32,847 nucleotides of DNA from UBA6626 sp963579995 (GCA_963579995.1 CAUZIY010000016.1:1-32847), one strand, 5' to 3'. Shown: positions 17,316-26,350, numbered from the stretch's first letter. Program-made: numbers and translations. The notes: a model not told the origin generated them from the sequence alone.

Positions 17316-17711
17316 ACGATAGCAGGCTCAGGACAAACCTAAGCTGGTGCGACCCGGGGGATGGGGAGATCCGTCAACGAAAGTGAAGAGTCTCAGATTC
17401 TACCTGATCTGATATTATTTGCTCCTCGCGTTCGCGTCAGTGCGTTTGGTCAGGCTGTGGATTTGACAGAATCAGAGCTGTTTGCCGCGTTGACCCGTTT
17501 AGAATGACATCCCAAGAAAAATTTGGAGAGCCATAAAGGGGCTGCGATTGGAAACAATGCCTCTTTCTGTTGCCACCTTAAATTCTCATTCAATTAGAAT
17601 GATGTTGTCGGGGTCGTGTACGGGTTCAATCCCCATGCCTGGTTGGCTATGGTTTGGTTATCGATCGGTACATCCCCTTTGGTTGATGATCTTAAGGGTA
17701 AGGGCCAGTAG
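17316..17711. other. Intergenic stretch between sialidase-like gene and M28/FtsX gene
   Basis: There are 396 bases. A weak imperfect hairpin follows the sialidase stop (CCTGA ... TCAGG, 17312-17333). A 48-codon ORF lies at 17361-17507 (listed separately). A T-arm-like cgggttcaatcccc at 17621-17634 is not accompanied by the rest of a tRNA. The last 20 bases contain an AAGG before the ATG at 17712. Nothing else was recognised. Confidence 0.5.
17361..17507 (+). CDS. Possible 48-residue ORF or gene remnant after the sialidase-like gene
   Basis: The frame MGRSVNESEESQILPDLILF ... RVRVSAFGQAVDLTESELF to TGA 17505-17507 reads like real protein (acidic helix end, hydrophobic strand, DLTESELFAAL helix) but has no recognised domain. 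It is bounded upstream by a TAA seven codons before the ATG. It may be the 3' remnant of a gene displaced by the foreign-looking sialidase-like gene, or chance. Confidence 0.22.
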   Translation: MGRSVNESEESQILPDLILFAPRVRVSAFGQAVDLTESELFAALTRLE

Positions 17712-20700
17712 ATGAAACGTTTTGGATTCACTCTAATCATTCTTGCCATTTCGATAGTGGTGACCCTCTTGCTTGCCCTATGGTCGCAGCAAGAGATTCC
17801 AGCCCAAACCACCCAGATGCGTGCCACTCTTACCCAGAAGATCGAGTTTGGCACTCTGTTTGGGGCAATACGCCAAGATGAAATTCAGGAGGTGCATACT
17901 CGGGTTGTCAAGGAAGCGTCAAGGCTATCGGGAACGCAAGCAGAAAGTGAGTTGTCCGAATGGGTCGAGGAAGAATTTAATCGCCTGGGACTTGAGGTTG
18001 TAATTCAATCTTTCCCGGTCACCGTCCCGGTCACCCGCCAATGCCAGATCACCTTGGAAGGTGGCGGTGCGCTCGCCAGGATGAACCCGGGGATGCCAGT
18101 TGAGATTCATCCCTTCTGGCCCAACTTGGTCCGTACGTGTACAACACCATCGGAAGGAATTGTCGCCGAGGTCTTGGATGTTGGCACCGGTTCTCTGGAG
18201 GACTTGGAGGGCAAGGATGTAACAGACAAGATTGCCCTGGTCACGCAGATGAAACCGGGTTTTGATTGGCTTGATACGGCGAAGCTTGGTCCTAGGGCAA
18301 TCCTTTTTCAAGCGAATACGAATCCCTTGGCTTATTACAGAAAAATCCTCAAATTTCCAGGCGACATGCCAAGGTTTTTGATTTCGGGTGATGCCAGCCA
18401 GTTGATTGGTAAGCGGGTTCGCATCGTTGCACGTGTTGATTGGCAGGTCAAGGAGATTCGTAACGTATTTGGTCTGCTGCGACCAGATCATCCCTCCACC
18501 GAAGCCATTACATTAATCGCCAACACTGATTCATGGTCGGTCGTTCCTGAATTGGCGCCGGGGTATCGGGACGCGGCCTCAATCACTTCATTGATCGCAA
18601 TGGCGCGCAGTCTAACGCCCCAGCAGCATGGGCTTTCACGGCCAGTCATCTTCGCGGCGTTGAGCGGACGTTACCAGGCATCAGAGGGGATGCGTCGCAT
18701 GTTCGATTCGTTCGGAGGGATGGGCGATTTTCCAGAAAATTTCGGGCTGCTCGAAAAGAGATTGTACAAGGCGCAGAAGAGTCAATTGGCGATTGACATG
18801 GCAGCACAGGCTTTGTTCGGCATCGACTACTGGGCTTTGGATCAGGATGGTGAAGCGGAATTGTGGTCCATGCACGGTCTGTCCGCACAACGTGCGCTTT
18901 CTGCAGTGATGGAAAGAATTATTTCTGGTCATGTTGCAGATATGCAACGTGCCGCAGAAATGGCACGGGTTGGTTGGGTGAGTGCAGGACGGCCGGAGCA
19001 GGGTGATGTGTACGAAGCGTTGCAGGGTGCCTCACGGCGCCAGCGCCGGGCATTGGCGGCGGTAAGCGCTAATCTTACGGATGTCAAAGAGTTCTATGAA
19101 GATGTTCTTGATGAATCGGGTGCGCGTGAGATGTTCTACGAGCAAGTGCAGACAATGCGCCGTCGTGCCGGCGACGCATTGCGATATCAGCAGGATACGA
19201 TAAAGGTTGCCGAGTTGTTTGAGCTTTATGCACCGAACTACTTTATTTTTGTCGATCCATCTGGTTTGGGTGGTCACATGGCCTATGGGGGGGATCAGCA
19301 TTTATGCGATATGCTCGAAGGTGGACGCGATGGAATTGTGGCTGCGTGGTTGAAATGGAAGGGGATATCAACTGGCGATAAATCAGCATTCGGCAATTAT
19401 TTCACGAACATGCAGGCCGCTCGTCACCCCCAACATAGGGGTCAGTTCCCAGGGGCCGGCTATTCACACTGGGAACCTTCACCCCAAAGGCCAGGGAAAT
19501 TCCTTGAGTTGAGCCAGCAGAAAAGTCTGAACGCTGGCCAACACCCGGCAATTCTGTTTTCCAGTAACCGTCAGACTTTGACCTACCAAACACCGCTCGA
19601 TACCAAAGTTGACTTTAAGTCACTGGTTCAGCAGACGCAGTTGATGGTTGGGTTGGCAGCCCAGATTGCTTCTGGTGCCGAGCAGATGGAGTTTGCCGGC
19701 AAGGCGGCATCGGGAGTAGTGAACTGGTTTTCCGACTTTGGTGGTGATGTATTATCCCTCGGTGCTTCGAATTCCTTGTTGCCTTCACAGCGGGTGGCGG
19801 ATGCGATCGTGGTCTTCAAGGGCCGAAGTAGTGGCTCCTACTACCTCCAGAAGACGCACGACGGTACCTTCCGTTTCCCCGCAGTGGATGTCCATACACC
19901 GAACATGGCAATTGCCGAGGCCTACACAATTTACAATCCTACCGGTCAACTTACGGGTGCTAAGGATATGGGGCCGGAAGGATTGCGTTTTCCAACACAG
20001 GTTGCCAAGGAGGGTTCTGATCCATTTTACAACGAACTAGAAACACGTCGAACCATCTTGCTTGCCCGTTTGGCACCAACGGATATGTACGGGACCTTTG
20101 ATGCCGGTGGGCATGCGGTATCGCTTGAAGTCCTTGATGCTCGTTTTCGGACACCGCCGACAGAGTTTTCATTAGCAGAACACTGGGAGCAAGGTGCGAC
20201 GATTTTCATGAAGCCGGGTGACCGCTTCTATGTGATTTATAAAACACTGCATAATCAGGGTGCAAACCTGGGGGTTCGAATTTTCTCGCACACAGGCTTG
20301 GAGACTCGCGGATTTCTTTTGGGGCATCGGCCGGCTAGTTGGGAAACTAGAGAGCAGATTGATTTTTGGGGTGATGGTTATCTGGCTGGCCGAGATCGGC
20401 AAATCATCTTTCAAGAGGCTGATAGCGCCCTGAGTGTTGCCTTGAGTAATGACGAACGAGTTCGTGGGCAAAAGGCAACAGGTGTTGCAGATCCAGTCAC
20501 AGTTGAGCTGAATCAGCGCAGCAGCGATAAGCTTGAACAGGGACTCAGGGCACTGGCATCTAGGCGATATGCCGATGCTTATCGTGATCTCAATGCATCG
20601 CTTGGTATTTCCATGCGTGCTTATCCGCAGATCCGCTTGGTGGTTTTCGATGCCGTCGGCGGCATCATGCTTTACATGTTTTTGATTGTCCCATTTTCAT

Positions 20701-22739
20701 TTTTTGCTGAGCGGCTGATCTTTGGGTTTTCAGATATTCGGGCGAGGCTGGCAGGAATCTTCGTGGTGTTTCTTGGTGTGTTTGGCGTCATTCGGCTGAC
20801 CCATCCTGCCTATCAATTGCTGTCGTCTTCCGTGGTGGTTTTGGTTGGTTTCGTGATCTTTATTCTCTGCCTATTAATTCTAGGTTTTGTGCTTGGCAAG
20901 TTCTCGGAGCGTTTGCGAGCATGGCGTCGTAGCGGAAATGCTGCTGCGACAGAGGACTCCTCACCATTGGGCGCTGCTGGATCGGCGTTTTCCCTTGGCG
21001 TCGGCAACATGCGTAAGCGGAAAATGCGAACAGCATGTACTGCTCTCACCCTTATGCTGATCAGTTTTTGTTTAATTAGTTTTACTGCGCCGCGTCCTCA
21101 ACTTAAACAGCGGCAAGTTGTAGTTGGATCGGCCGCGTTCAATGGAGTGTTGTTTCGTGAATATGCCTCCATGAATGCTACTCAGCGTGCATTTAAAGAT
21201 CAAGGAAAGCTGGTCTCAAGACGTGGATACTCCCAGGAGCATGAATACATTGTTTCATATGAACCTGATGAAGGACCAATTCGCCACAGCTATCCCTTTG
21301 GGATTCTTCATGTCGAGAGTGAAGAATCACGTGTGACGGGGATGGATAAGACGCTGCTTGCCGGTGGAAAATGGTTTAGCCCATCTGACAGGGACTTTTG
21401 CTATTTGTCAGATGCAATGGCGCGCGAGTTGGGACTTAAGCCAATCTCTGTTGTAAAGGACAAGATAAAAGTTTGGTTTCAAGGCCGCCCGTTAGCCGTG
21501 TTCGGGGTTTTTGACAGCAGGAAGTTTGCGGCTCTACGGGATGCCGATCAAGAGCCTTTGCTGCCCCCCCAGGGAGGGCGTGAATCCAGGTTGGGCGCCA
21601 GGAGCAAGGCGCAGTTTGACCGGCTGGCCGGTCAGTCGGGTTCAGCACAGGTTTCCGTTGAGCGTGTGCCTGCTGCGGAGATGATGCTTCTCCACTTTGA
21701 TCCAGTAATAACAAGGCGTGGAAGAAGCCCTTCGGTGGTGGGTCCTAATGATTTCACTTCAGCAGTTCTCCTGTTTGACGATCTTCCCTATGGAACAATT
21801 CATCAATGTATTGGCCAGTTACTCGATCAATCACCTCAGTTTGCGAGGTATGCGATCGATGGGCTGGCTTTCTTCGGTGCAAGGTTACGTTCGGTGGGTT
21901 TGGAAGGATATGCCGACATTCTGGTACCTATTCTTGTTGCATCTTTCATTGTACTTAACACCATGCTGGGTAGTGTTTACGAGCGTACAAAAGAGATATC
22001 GATCTATTCGGCGGTTGGTTTGTCACCGCGGCATATCTTTTATCTGTTTCTGGCTGAAAGTCTTGTTTATGCTGTCATAGGTGTCGTGGCAGGATATCTT
22101 CTTGCACTGGGGTTGCAGTGGATTTCACACCTAGGTGATGGTTTCCTTGGATTGAGCATGAACTATTCCAGCCGCAGTGCCATCTATGTGAGTCTTACAC
22201 TGATGGCGGTCGTAATCGCCTCCAGTTTTGTGCCAGCTTACTTGGCGGCTCGTGTGGCGGCACCGTCTGAACATGTTAAGTGGTCATTGCCACCAGAACA
22301 CAAGCCAGGGTGCTTAAGGTTTGATCTTCCATTTACCTACATTGGACGCGATATATTGGGGGCGGTACCATTTGTAAGTACTTGGTTTGATGGGTACGGC
22401 GAAGATTCCTCGGGTGAGTTTACGGCTGCATCGCCGAATATCTATGTGACCTGGCCCGATGGACGAGCACAGATTTCGGTGGCAACTACTGTTTGGTTAC
22501 GTCCATATGATTTGGGGGTAAGCCAATCGGTAGCTATATCGGTCAAGCCTAGTTCAGATCCCACAATCTATCAGGTGGCAATTGAGGTAGAGCATCTCAC
22601 GGGAAGCCCCGTCTCGTGGCGTCGGACCAATGAGCACTTTATCCAAGTGTTGCGTCAACATTTGCTCCGGTGGCGGAGTCTTCCGGATCAAGGCAAAGTA
22701 CAGCTTGCTGAAGATGGTGCGCGGCTGTTGAAAGTTTAG
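17712..22739 (+). CDS. M28 peptidase-like / FtsX-MacB permease fusion membrane protein
   Basis: The 1,675-residue protein has a signal-anchor helix (about 5-25) and then an M28 aminopeptidase-like region: SGTQAESELSEWVEEEFNRLG cap (about 73-95), a PA-like insert (about 110-250), and TLIANTDSWSVVPELAPGYRDAAS (about 266-290). After a long extracytoplasmic region (about 330-970) come three membrane helices (about 976-1060), one at about 1103-1122 (MRTACTALTLMLISFCLISF), a MacB-like periplasmic segment, and a C-terminal FtsX core of three helices (about 1402-1510; PILVASFIVLNTMLGSVYERTKEISIYSAVGLSP). A soluble tail of about 165 residues ends it. FtsX-type permeases work with an ABC ATPase; none is encoded here. 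Peptidase residues look lost: the expected H-x-D-S reads NTDS (N271), and GEE reads GRY (R320, Y321). A role in envelope signalling or lipoprotein/toxin transport is possible but unproven. Confidence 0.85.
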   Translation: MKRFGFTLIILAISIVVTLLLALWSQQEIPAQTTQMRATLTQKIEFGTLFGAIRQDEIQEVHTRVVKEASRLSGTQAESELSEWVEEEFNRLGLEVVIQSFPVTVPVTRQCQITLEGGGALARMNPGMPVEIHPFWPNLVRTCTTPSEGIVAEVLDVGTGSLEDLEGKDVTDKIALVTQMKPGFDWLDTAKLGPRAILFQANTNPLAYYRKILKFPGDMPRFLISGDASQLIGKRVRIVARVDWQVKEIRNVFGLLRPDHPSTEAITLIANTDSWSVVPELAPGYRDAASITSLIAMARSLTPQQHGLSRPVIFAALSGRYQASEGMRRMFDSFGGMGDFPENFGLLEKRLYKAQKSQLAIDMAAQALFGIDYWALDQDGEAELWSMHGLSAQRALSAVMERIISGHVADMQRAAEMARVGWVSAGRPEQGDVYEALQGASRRQRRALAAVSANLTDVKEFYEDVLDESGAREMFYEQVQTMRRRAGDALRYQQDTIKVAELFELYAPNYFIFVDPSGLGGHMAYGGDQHLCDMLEGGRDGIVAAWLKWKGISTGDKSAFGNYFTNMQAARHPQHRGQFPGAGYSHWEPSPQRPGKFLELSQQKSLNAGQHPAILFSSNRQTLTYQTPLDTKVDFKSLVQQTQLMVGLAAQIASGAEQMEFAGKAASGVVNWFSDFGGDVLSLGASNSLLPSQRVADAIVVFKGRSSGSYYLQKTHDGTFRFPAVDVHTPNMAIAEAYTIYNPTGQLTGAKDMGPEGLRFPTQVAKEGSDPFYNELETRRTILLARLAPTDMYGTFDAGGHAVSLEVLDARFRTPPTEFSLAEHWEQGATIFMKPGDRFYVIYKTLHNQGANLGVRIFSHTGLETRGFLLGHRPASWETREQIDFWGDGYLAGRDRQIIFQEADSALSVALSNDERVRGQKATGVADPVTVELNQRSSDKLEQGLRALASRRYADAYRDLNASLGISMRAYPQIRLVVFDAVGGIMLYMFLIVPFSFFAERLIFGFSDIRARLAGIFVVFLGVFGVIRLTHPAYQLLSSSVVVLVGFVIFILCLLILGFVLGKFSERLRAWRRSGNAAATEDSSPLGAAGSAFSLGVGNMRKRKMRTACTALTLMLISFCLISFTAPRPQLKQRQVVVGSAAFNGVLFREYASMNATQRAFKDQGKLVSRRGYSQEHEYIVSYEPDEGPIRHSYPFGILHVESEESRVTGMDKTLLAGGKWFSPSDRDFCYLSDAMARELGLKPISVVKDKIKVWFQGRPLAVFGVFDSRKFAALRDADQEPLLPPQGGRESRLGARSKAQFDRLAGQSGSAQVSVERVPAAEMMLLHFDPVITRRGRSPSVVGPNDFTSAVLLFDDLPYGTIHQCIGQLLDQSPQFARYAIDGLAFFGARLRSVGLEGYADILVPILVASFIVLNTMLGSVYERTKEISIYSAVGLSPRHIFYLFLAESLVYAVIGVVAGYLLALGLQWISHLGDGFLGLSMNYSSRSAIYVSLTLMAVVIASSFVPAYLAARVAAPSEHVKWSLPPEHKPGCLRFDLPFTYIGRDILGAVPFVSTWFDGYGEDSSGEFTAASPNIYVTWPDGRAQISVATTVWLRPYDLGVSQSVAISVKPSSDPTIYQVAIEVEHLTGSPVSWRRTNEHFIQVLRQHLLRWRSLPDQGKVQLAEDGARLLKV

Positions 22740-22755
22740 GTGGAGAAGTCCACCT
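22738..22755. terminator. Perfect 7-bp hairpin between convergent genes
   Basis: AGGTGGA-GAAG-TCCACCT begins at the last two bases of the M28/FtsX stop codon. A perfect seven-pair stem with a four-base loop between two convergent genes fits a bidirectional transcription end, but no T-run follows on either strand, so a classical intrinsic terminator is uncertain. Confidence 0.45.
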
Positions 22756-22757
22756 GG

Positions 22758-22777
22758 CTTGCCTTGCCTTGCCTTGC
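22758..22777. repeat. Four tandem CTTGC pentamers
   Basis: Four uninterrupted copies of CTTGC lie directly behind the hairpin in the 49-base gap between the convergent genes. A pentamer repeat of this kind can vary in copy number by slippage; being intergenic, it should not alter either protein. Confidence 0.8.
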
Positions 22778-22788
22778 ATTTGTCACCA

Positions 22789-23526
22789 TCAGAATTTTAA
22801 TTTCATATAGTTCTCATGCTGGTGAAAGTTAAGCTTGGTCAAGGCGGCGGTTGAGGAGTGTTCCGGTTGGTTCATGCCGCCGTTATAGTTATACCGGCAT
22901 ACAGCAATCCGCCACACGGAGCCTCTTGGTGGGGGAGAATGCAAGCCAAAGGTGGCCCATGGGATTGAAAGTTCTACGGACCATTTACCGTCCATGACGG
23001 CTACATGCTTTATGGCGTGGCTGTTGGGCGTGCTCACCTGTTCCCATGACACATCGCTGCTGAAGAACTGGTCGCGATCAGGGATATGAAGATCCAACAT
23101 GAAATCGTTTGGGGTAACATGGATCTCCCAGTAGTCCGTCCGGTCGCTTTCGGGTTTGATGAAAAATTCAGCTACATCACCTAGTTCCCACATCTTCTGA
23201 TTGTCATCGGTGGCGTGTGAGAAGATATCACTGTCTTGGAAACATGCGTAGAAGACCAGAAACTCTTCTGTCGCGCCCACGTAAGCGGTGCCGTTTTCAG
23301 AAGGAAACTGTTCCGGTCCATGCCAGAATTGTCTTAGGGGTAGGGGCGTGCAGCATTTGTATCTCATGGGATGGTCGACACCCAGGTCATCAACAGGACT
23401 ATTGATGGCTCTGCATTGGACTGACGTTATAGCCATTTTCTGTTCTCGTGTGTCTACTGGTTTGGTGCATGCGTTGTGGCACGGCACCATTGCCACGATG
23501 GACAAGACAATCATGCGTCCTTTCAT
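22789..23526 (-). CDS. Exported CBM9/DOMON-like carbohydrate-binding protein
   Basis: The 245-residue protein has an N-terminal export signal (MIVLSIVAMVPCHNAC, with Cys16 or Cys20 as possible lipidation sites, though neither box is canonical). The body matches the family-9 carbohydrate-binding pattern: FLVFYACFQDSDI, MWELGDVAEFFIKPE, YWEIHVTPNDFMLDLHI, WSVELSIPWATFG, and WRIAVCRYNYNG near the end. These modules bind sugars or polysaccharides in the envelope. It begins two bases after the stop of the isomerase gene, with GGAG inside the end of that gene, so the two are probably co-transcribed. MKGRM or the internal MIVLS could be the start. It is the last gene of the minus-strand cluster. Confidence 0.75.
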   Translation of the reverse strand: MKGRMIVLSIVAMVPCHNACTKPVDTREQKMAITSVQCRAINSPVDDLGVDHPMRYKCCTPLPLRQFWHGPEQFPSENGTAYVGATEEFLVFYACFQDSDIFSHATDDNQKMWELGDVAEFFIKPESDRTDYWEIHVTPNDFMLDLHIPDRDQFFSSDVSWEQVSTPNSHAIKHVAVMDGKWSVELSIPWATFGLHSPPPRGSVWRIAVCRYNYNGGMNQPEHSSTAALTKLNFHQHENYMKLKF

Positions 23527-23528
23527 AC

Positions 23529-24323
23529 TCAGGAAAACATCTCCTTAAACTGAACCATCGCTTCATGGCTGTCACGTTGCGGGTAGCACTCAAGTCCAAC
23601 GGCGCCCTCATATCCTATATCACGAAGCGCCGCGGAGACTTGTGGATAGTTGATTTCACCCGTGCCGGGCTCATGCCTACCGGGCACGTCGGCGATATGA
23701 ACGTGACCGATGTGATTCGCATATTTGTGAATTAGATCGAGCACATTTCCCTCTTGAATCTGTACGTGGTAGATGTCTAACAGGATTTTAATCCTGGGAC
23801 TGCCCACCTGTTCAATGAGGTGTACGGCATCTTCAACAAGGGGCAGTGGATAGCCAATATGGTCAATTTTCGTATTTAGAGTTTCAAGGTTATAGATCAG
23901 GTCATGTTTTTCAGCTATTTCAGCCATCTGACACAGGCCCTTGTAGGCCGTGATCCATCGAGTTGCTGGGTGGGTTGCAATTGGGTGATCCGTCTCACCT
24001 TTGGCGTTGAGGGGGCCTGTAAGAAGGACCAGCTGTTGGCACTGAAGCTGCTGTGCAATAGGAATGGTCTGCGCGGCACTTTCAAGGAAGGCATTCAGCC
24101 CTGACGGATGGACTAAGCTCCCTTCGTTACTGCCCAGGAACGAAATAATATTGATGTTGGGGTCACGGGCAAGTGCGTCAATATCACGGCCCTGCCAGGT
24201 CCAGAATTCTACTGGGTAGCCGGCGTCTGTAATCTGCTTCACCCGTTGTTCGAATGGTAACTCACAGAACAGCGTGTCTGCACAGATGGATAAACTATAC
24301 ATTTTTTCCACTCGTTTTATCAT
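23529..24323 (-). CDS. Hydroxypyruvate isomerase-type sugar isomerase (AP-endonuclease 2 TIM barrel)
   Basis: The 264-residue TIM barrel has the metal ligands of the Hyi/xylose-isomerase-like family: YNLETLN (E147), LLDIYH (D183), GHVHIADVPGRHEPG (H209) and GLECYP (E245), plus GTGEINYP. Hyi converts hydroxypyruvate to tartronate semialdehyde; many relatives act instead on ketoses or 3-oxo sugars, so the exact substrate is open. MYSLSICADTLF at ATG 24300-24302 is an equally good start, with a GAG/GG-rich leader before it. It lies between the aldolase and the CBM9-like gene, in an apparent catabolic operon. The 280 bases upstream (24324-24603) hold no gene I can support. Confidence 0.85.
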   Translation of the reverse strand: MIKRVEKMYSLSICADTLFCELPFEQRVKQITDAGYPVEFWTWQGRDIDALARDPNINIISFLGSNEGSLVHPSGLNAFLESAAQTIPIAQQLQCQQLVLLTGPLNAKGETDHPIATHPATRWITAYKGLCQMAEIAEKHDLIYNLETLNTKIDHIGYPLPLVEDAVHLIEQVGSPRIKILLDIYHVQIQEGNVLDLIHKYANHIGHVHIADVPGRHEPGTGEINYPQVSAALRDIGYEGAVGLECYPQRDSHEAMVQFKEMFS

Positions 24324-24603
24324 CTGTGTTTCTAGGGATAAAGGACATCATGGTGGTCCTGTTAGAAGCAAGGTCATTTATTCGAAAGTAGATCCGGTGG
24401 CTTGTGCTTCCCTCTAGAAAAATAATCCAGGGCAGATATCGATCCTACTACAACATGAATACCTGGTAGGGCATTTCATGAGCTCTGGGTCATCGTTGGA
24501 TGTAAATGTATAGCTTCATCCTTTTGCCGCCAATTCATATTGATGGGTGTTGGTTGCCGATGGCCCTGGTGGTTGCGGTATAGTTCCAAAGAGTTTTTGA
24601 AAT

Positions 24604-25398
24604 CTAAGATGAACTGATCTGGCGAATATCATCCACCACGCGTTTTGCATGTTGATAAAGGGTAACCCAATCACCGTCCACAGAGATCCAAGACAAGCCA
24701 AGGCCGATCCATTTTCTGAGACCTTGTGGATCGGAACTGGTCGGGTGTCCTGTGGGAATGCCTTTCTTGATTGCAGATTTGTATACCGTTTCAATTGCTT
24801 CAACTACCTTTGGATGGCCGAATTCATTCATGAAACCCATCGATCCACTCAAGTCTGCCGGGCCAGTGACGATGCTCCCAACTCCTGGCAGGTCCAAGAT
24901 GGCATCAATCTGATTGACGGCGTCAATATGTTCGATTTGAAGGATAAGCAGCATCTGCTGCTCGACCTGTTCAAGATATTCCGGCGCGGAAATCTTACCG
25001 AATCTTACCCCGCGGGCTGGTCCAAAACCGCGAATTCCATTAGGTGGATAACGGAAACTCTCAATAGCTTGTTTGGCGTCTTCCAGGTTGTTGATGCGTG
25101 GAACAATAATAGCAGCAGGATGTAGCTCAAGGTAGGGTTTCATGATCACTGGATCATTAGACGGTACACGAATAAACGTTGCTGTACCGGCTCCCCGCGC
25201 CGCGCGCAGGTGGTTGAGTGTATCCGTGAGTCCTAATGATGCATGTTCACAATCCACCCAGATAAAGTCGTAACCGGCTTCACCAAGTAACTCACTAATA
25301 GTTGGATCCGTTAATTGGACGGCTGTTCCAATACAGACTTCTCCCCGGTTCCATTTGTCTTGTAATTTATCAATATGGTTCAAGGTGTAAATTCCCAT
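24604..25398 (-). CDS. HpcH/HpaI-family class II pyruvate aldolase
   Basis: The 264-residue protein matches 2-keto-3-deoxy acid aldolases (HpaI, GarL, RhmA/YfaU), which cleave 2-oxo-3-deoxy acids to pyruvate and an aldehyde using a divalent metal. Visible residues are the catalytic His in VDCEHASLG (H52), Arg in FIRVPSND (R77), metal Glu in LQIEHIDA (E156) and metal Asp in GPADLSGSMG (D182). It has the usual length and no signal peptide. A place in sugar-acid breakdown fits the neighbouring isomerase, but the particular acid cannot be told. The start at ATG 25396-25398 is the first in frame and gives a normal N-terminus. Confidence 0.9.
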   Translation of the reverse strand: MGIYTLNHIDKLQDKWNRGEVCIGTAVQLTDPTISELLGEAGYDFIWVDCEHASLGLTDTLNHLRAARGAGTATFIRVPSNDPVIMKPYLELHPAAIIVPRINNLEDAKQAIESFRYPPNGIRGFGPARGVRFGKISAPEYLEQVEQQMLLILQIEHIDAVNQIDAILDLPGVGSIVTGPADLSGSMGFMNEFGHPKVVEAIETVYKSAIKKGIPTGHPTSSDPQGLRKWIGLGLSWISVDGDWVTLYQHAKRVVDDIRQISSS

Positions 25399-25438
25399 TA
25401 AGAGGATGGCAAATAATCTACATGAATGCCATCATGCG

Positions 25439-26350
25439 TTATGAAGTCCATAACTGCAAATCCGAGTTGTATCGCTGCCAACAGGCTTCCGGGCCACCGC
25501 GTTCGAAGTAGACTTTTCCTGTTACGCGCATGCATTGTCCAGGTTTGAGATGGCTGATCAGGGGCATTGCGTGAATACACGCGAAGGCTGAATCGGTGTT
25601 GTTGAATACACACAGAACGGGTGGCGAAAAGGCGACTGCAACTGTGAATTGACCATCAATGCTTGAGGTCATTATGACGCCTTCTTCAACGGGTCGTGGG
25701 CACAGTTTTCGAATGGATGTCTGAATCTGCCAGCATGGGTGGTGTTGATGGTTCTGCAAAGGGTAAAAGGTTTTAAGAGATTCCGCCCCAGCCCACGGAT
25801 TGATTTCATGCAGTGATCGAAGTCGACCATCTTGACGTACAAAGGTACGCTGCATCGTCTTGTCTTCTGCCAAGTTCGGTGCATCCCAAAGGCCCAAACA
25901 ACAGTTTATGAAGCGATCCACCCATGTCTCATTACTCGTATTCTCCAAGTCGATATTGACTGACAACTCATCAGATCCGGGGGTTACCGCGACCTGGAAT
26001 GACATGGTCTTATTACGGTATTGGTAACCCAACTCATTCTTGGAACTGTCCAAGGTCCAGGGTTCATGTTCATGAATTGCCGTGCCAGCGATATTTTCCG
26101 GAATCCAATAGTGAAATATATTCCCAGGTAGCCATGGAACCTCAATGGTTAGATCACGTTTTTCTGGAATAAGGCGGCGGTCTCGTGGTCCTGGCACAGG
26201 GTTTGGCGTTGAGGGTGGCGCAGAGCGATGGAGTGTGGTTGGATGCTTGTCCGGATACATCAATATTGTATCTGGTGTCGCGGGGAAGATGGTGAATGTC
26301 CTTTTTGAAATGTGGTTTAAATTTTTACTGGAACTGGAGCATTCCAACAA
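25439..26350 (-). CDS. Unrecognised beta-rich protein of the carbohydrate cluster
   Basis: I do not recognise this 303-residue protein. It has aromatic beta-strand patterns (VPWLPGNIFHYWIPENIAGTA, MSFQVAVTPGSDELSVNIDL, FTVAVAFSPPVLCVFNN, MRVTGKVYFERGG) reminiscent of galactose-mutarotase or sugar-binding sandwich proteins, and a proline-rich N-terminal linker. There is no signal peptide. The N-terminus is uncertain: an ATG at 26258-26260 (MYPDKHPTTLHR) would drop 30 low-complexity residues, and no clear ribosome binding site favours either. It sits 40 bases upstream of the aldolase start on the same strand, suggesting co-transcription and a role in handling the same sugar. Confidence 0.6.
   Translation of the reverse strand: MLECSSSSKNLNHISKRTFTIFPATPDTILMYPDKHPTTLHRSAPPSTPNPVPGPRDRRLIPEKRDLTIEVPWLPGNIFHYWIPENIAGTAIHEHEPWTLDSSKNELGYQYRNKTMSFQVAVTPGSDELSVNIDLENTSNETWVDRFINCCLGLWDAPNLAEDKTMQRTFVRQDGRLRSLHEINPWAGAESLKTFYPLQNHQHHPCWQIQTSIRKLCPRPVEEGVIMTSSIDGQFTVAVAFSPPVLCVFNNTDSAFACIHAMPLISHLKPGQCMRVTGKVYFERGGPEACWQRYNSDLQLWTS

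Noticed and set aside
17312..17333. Terminator after the sialidase-like gene
   Set aside because: Only a five-pair imperfect stem with a large loop and no T-run.
17600..17645. tRNA-like T-arm cgggttcaatcccc
   Set aside because: One stem mismatch, no matching acceptor strand, D-arm or anticodon arm in the 70 bases upstream.
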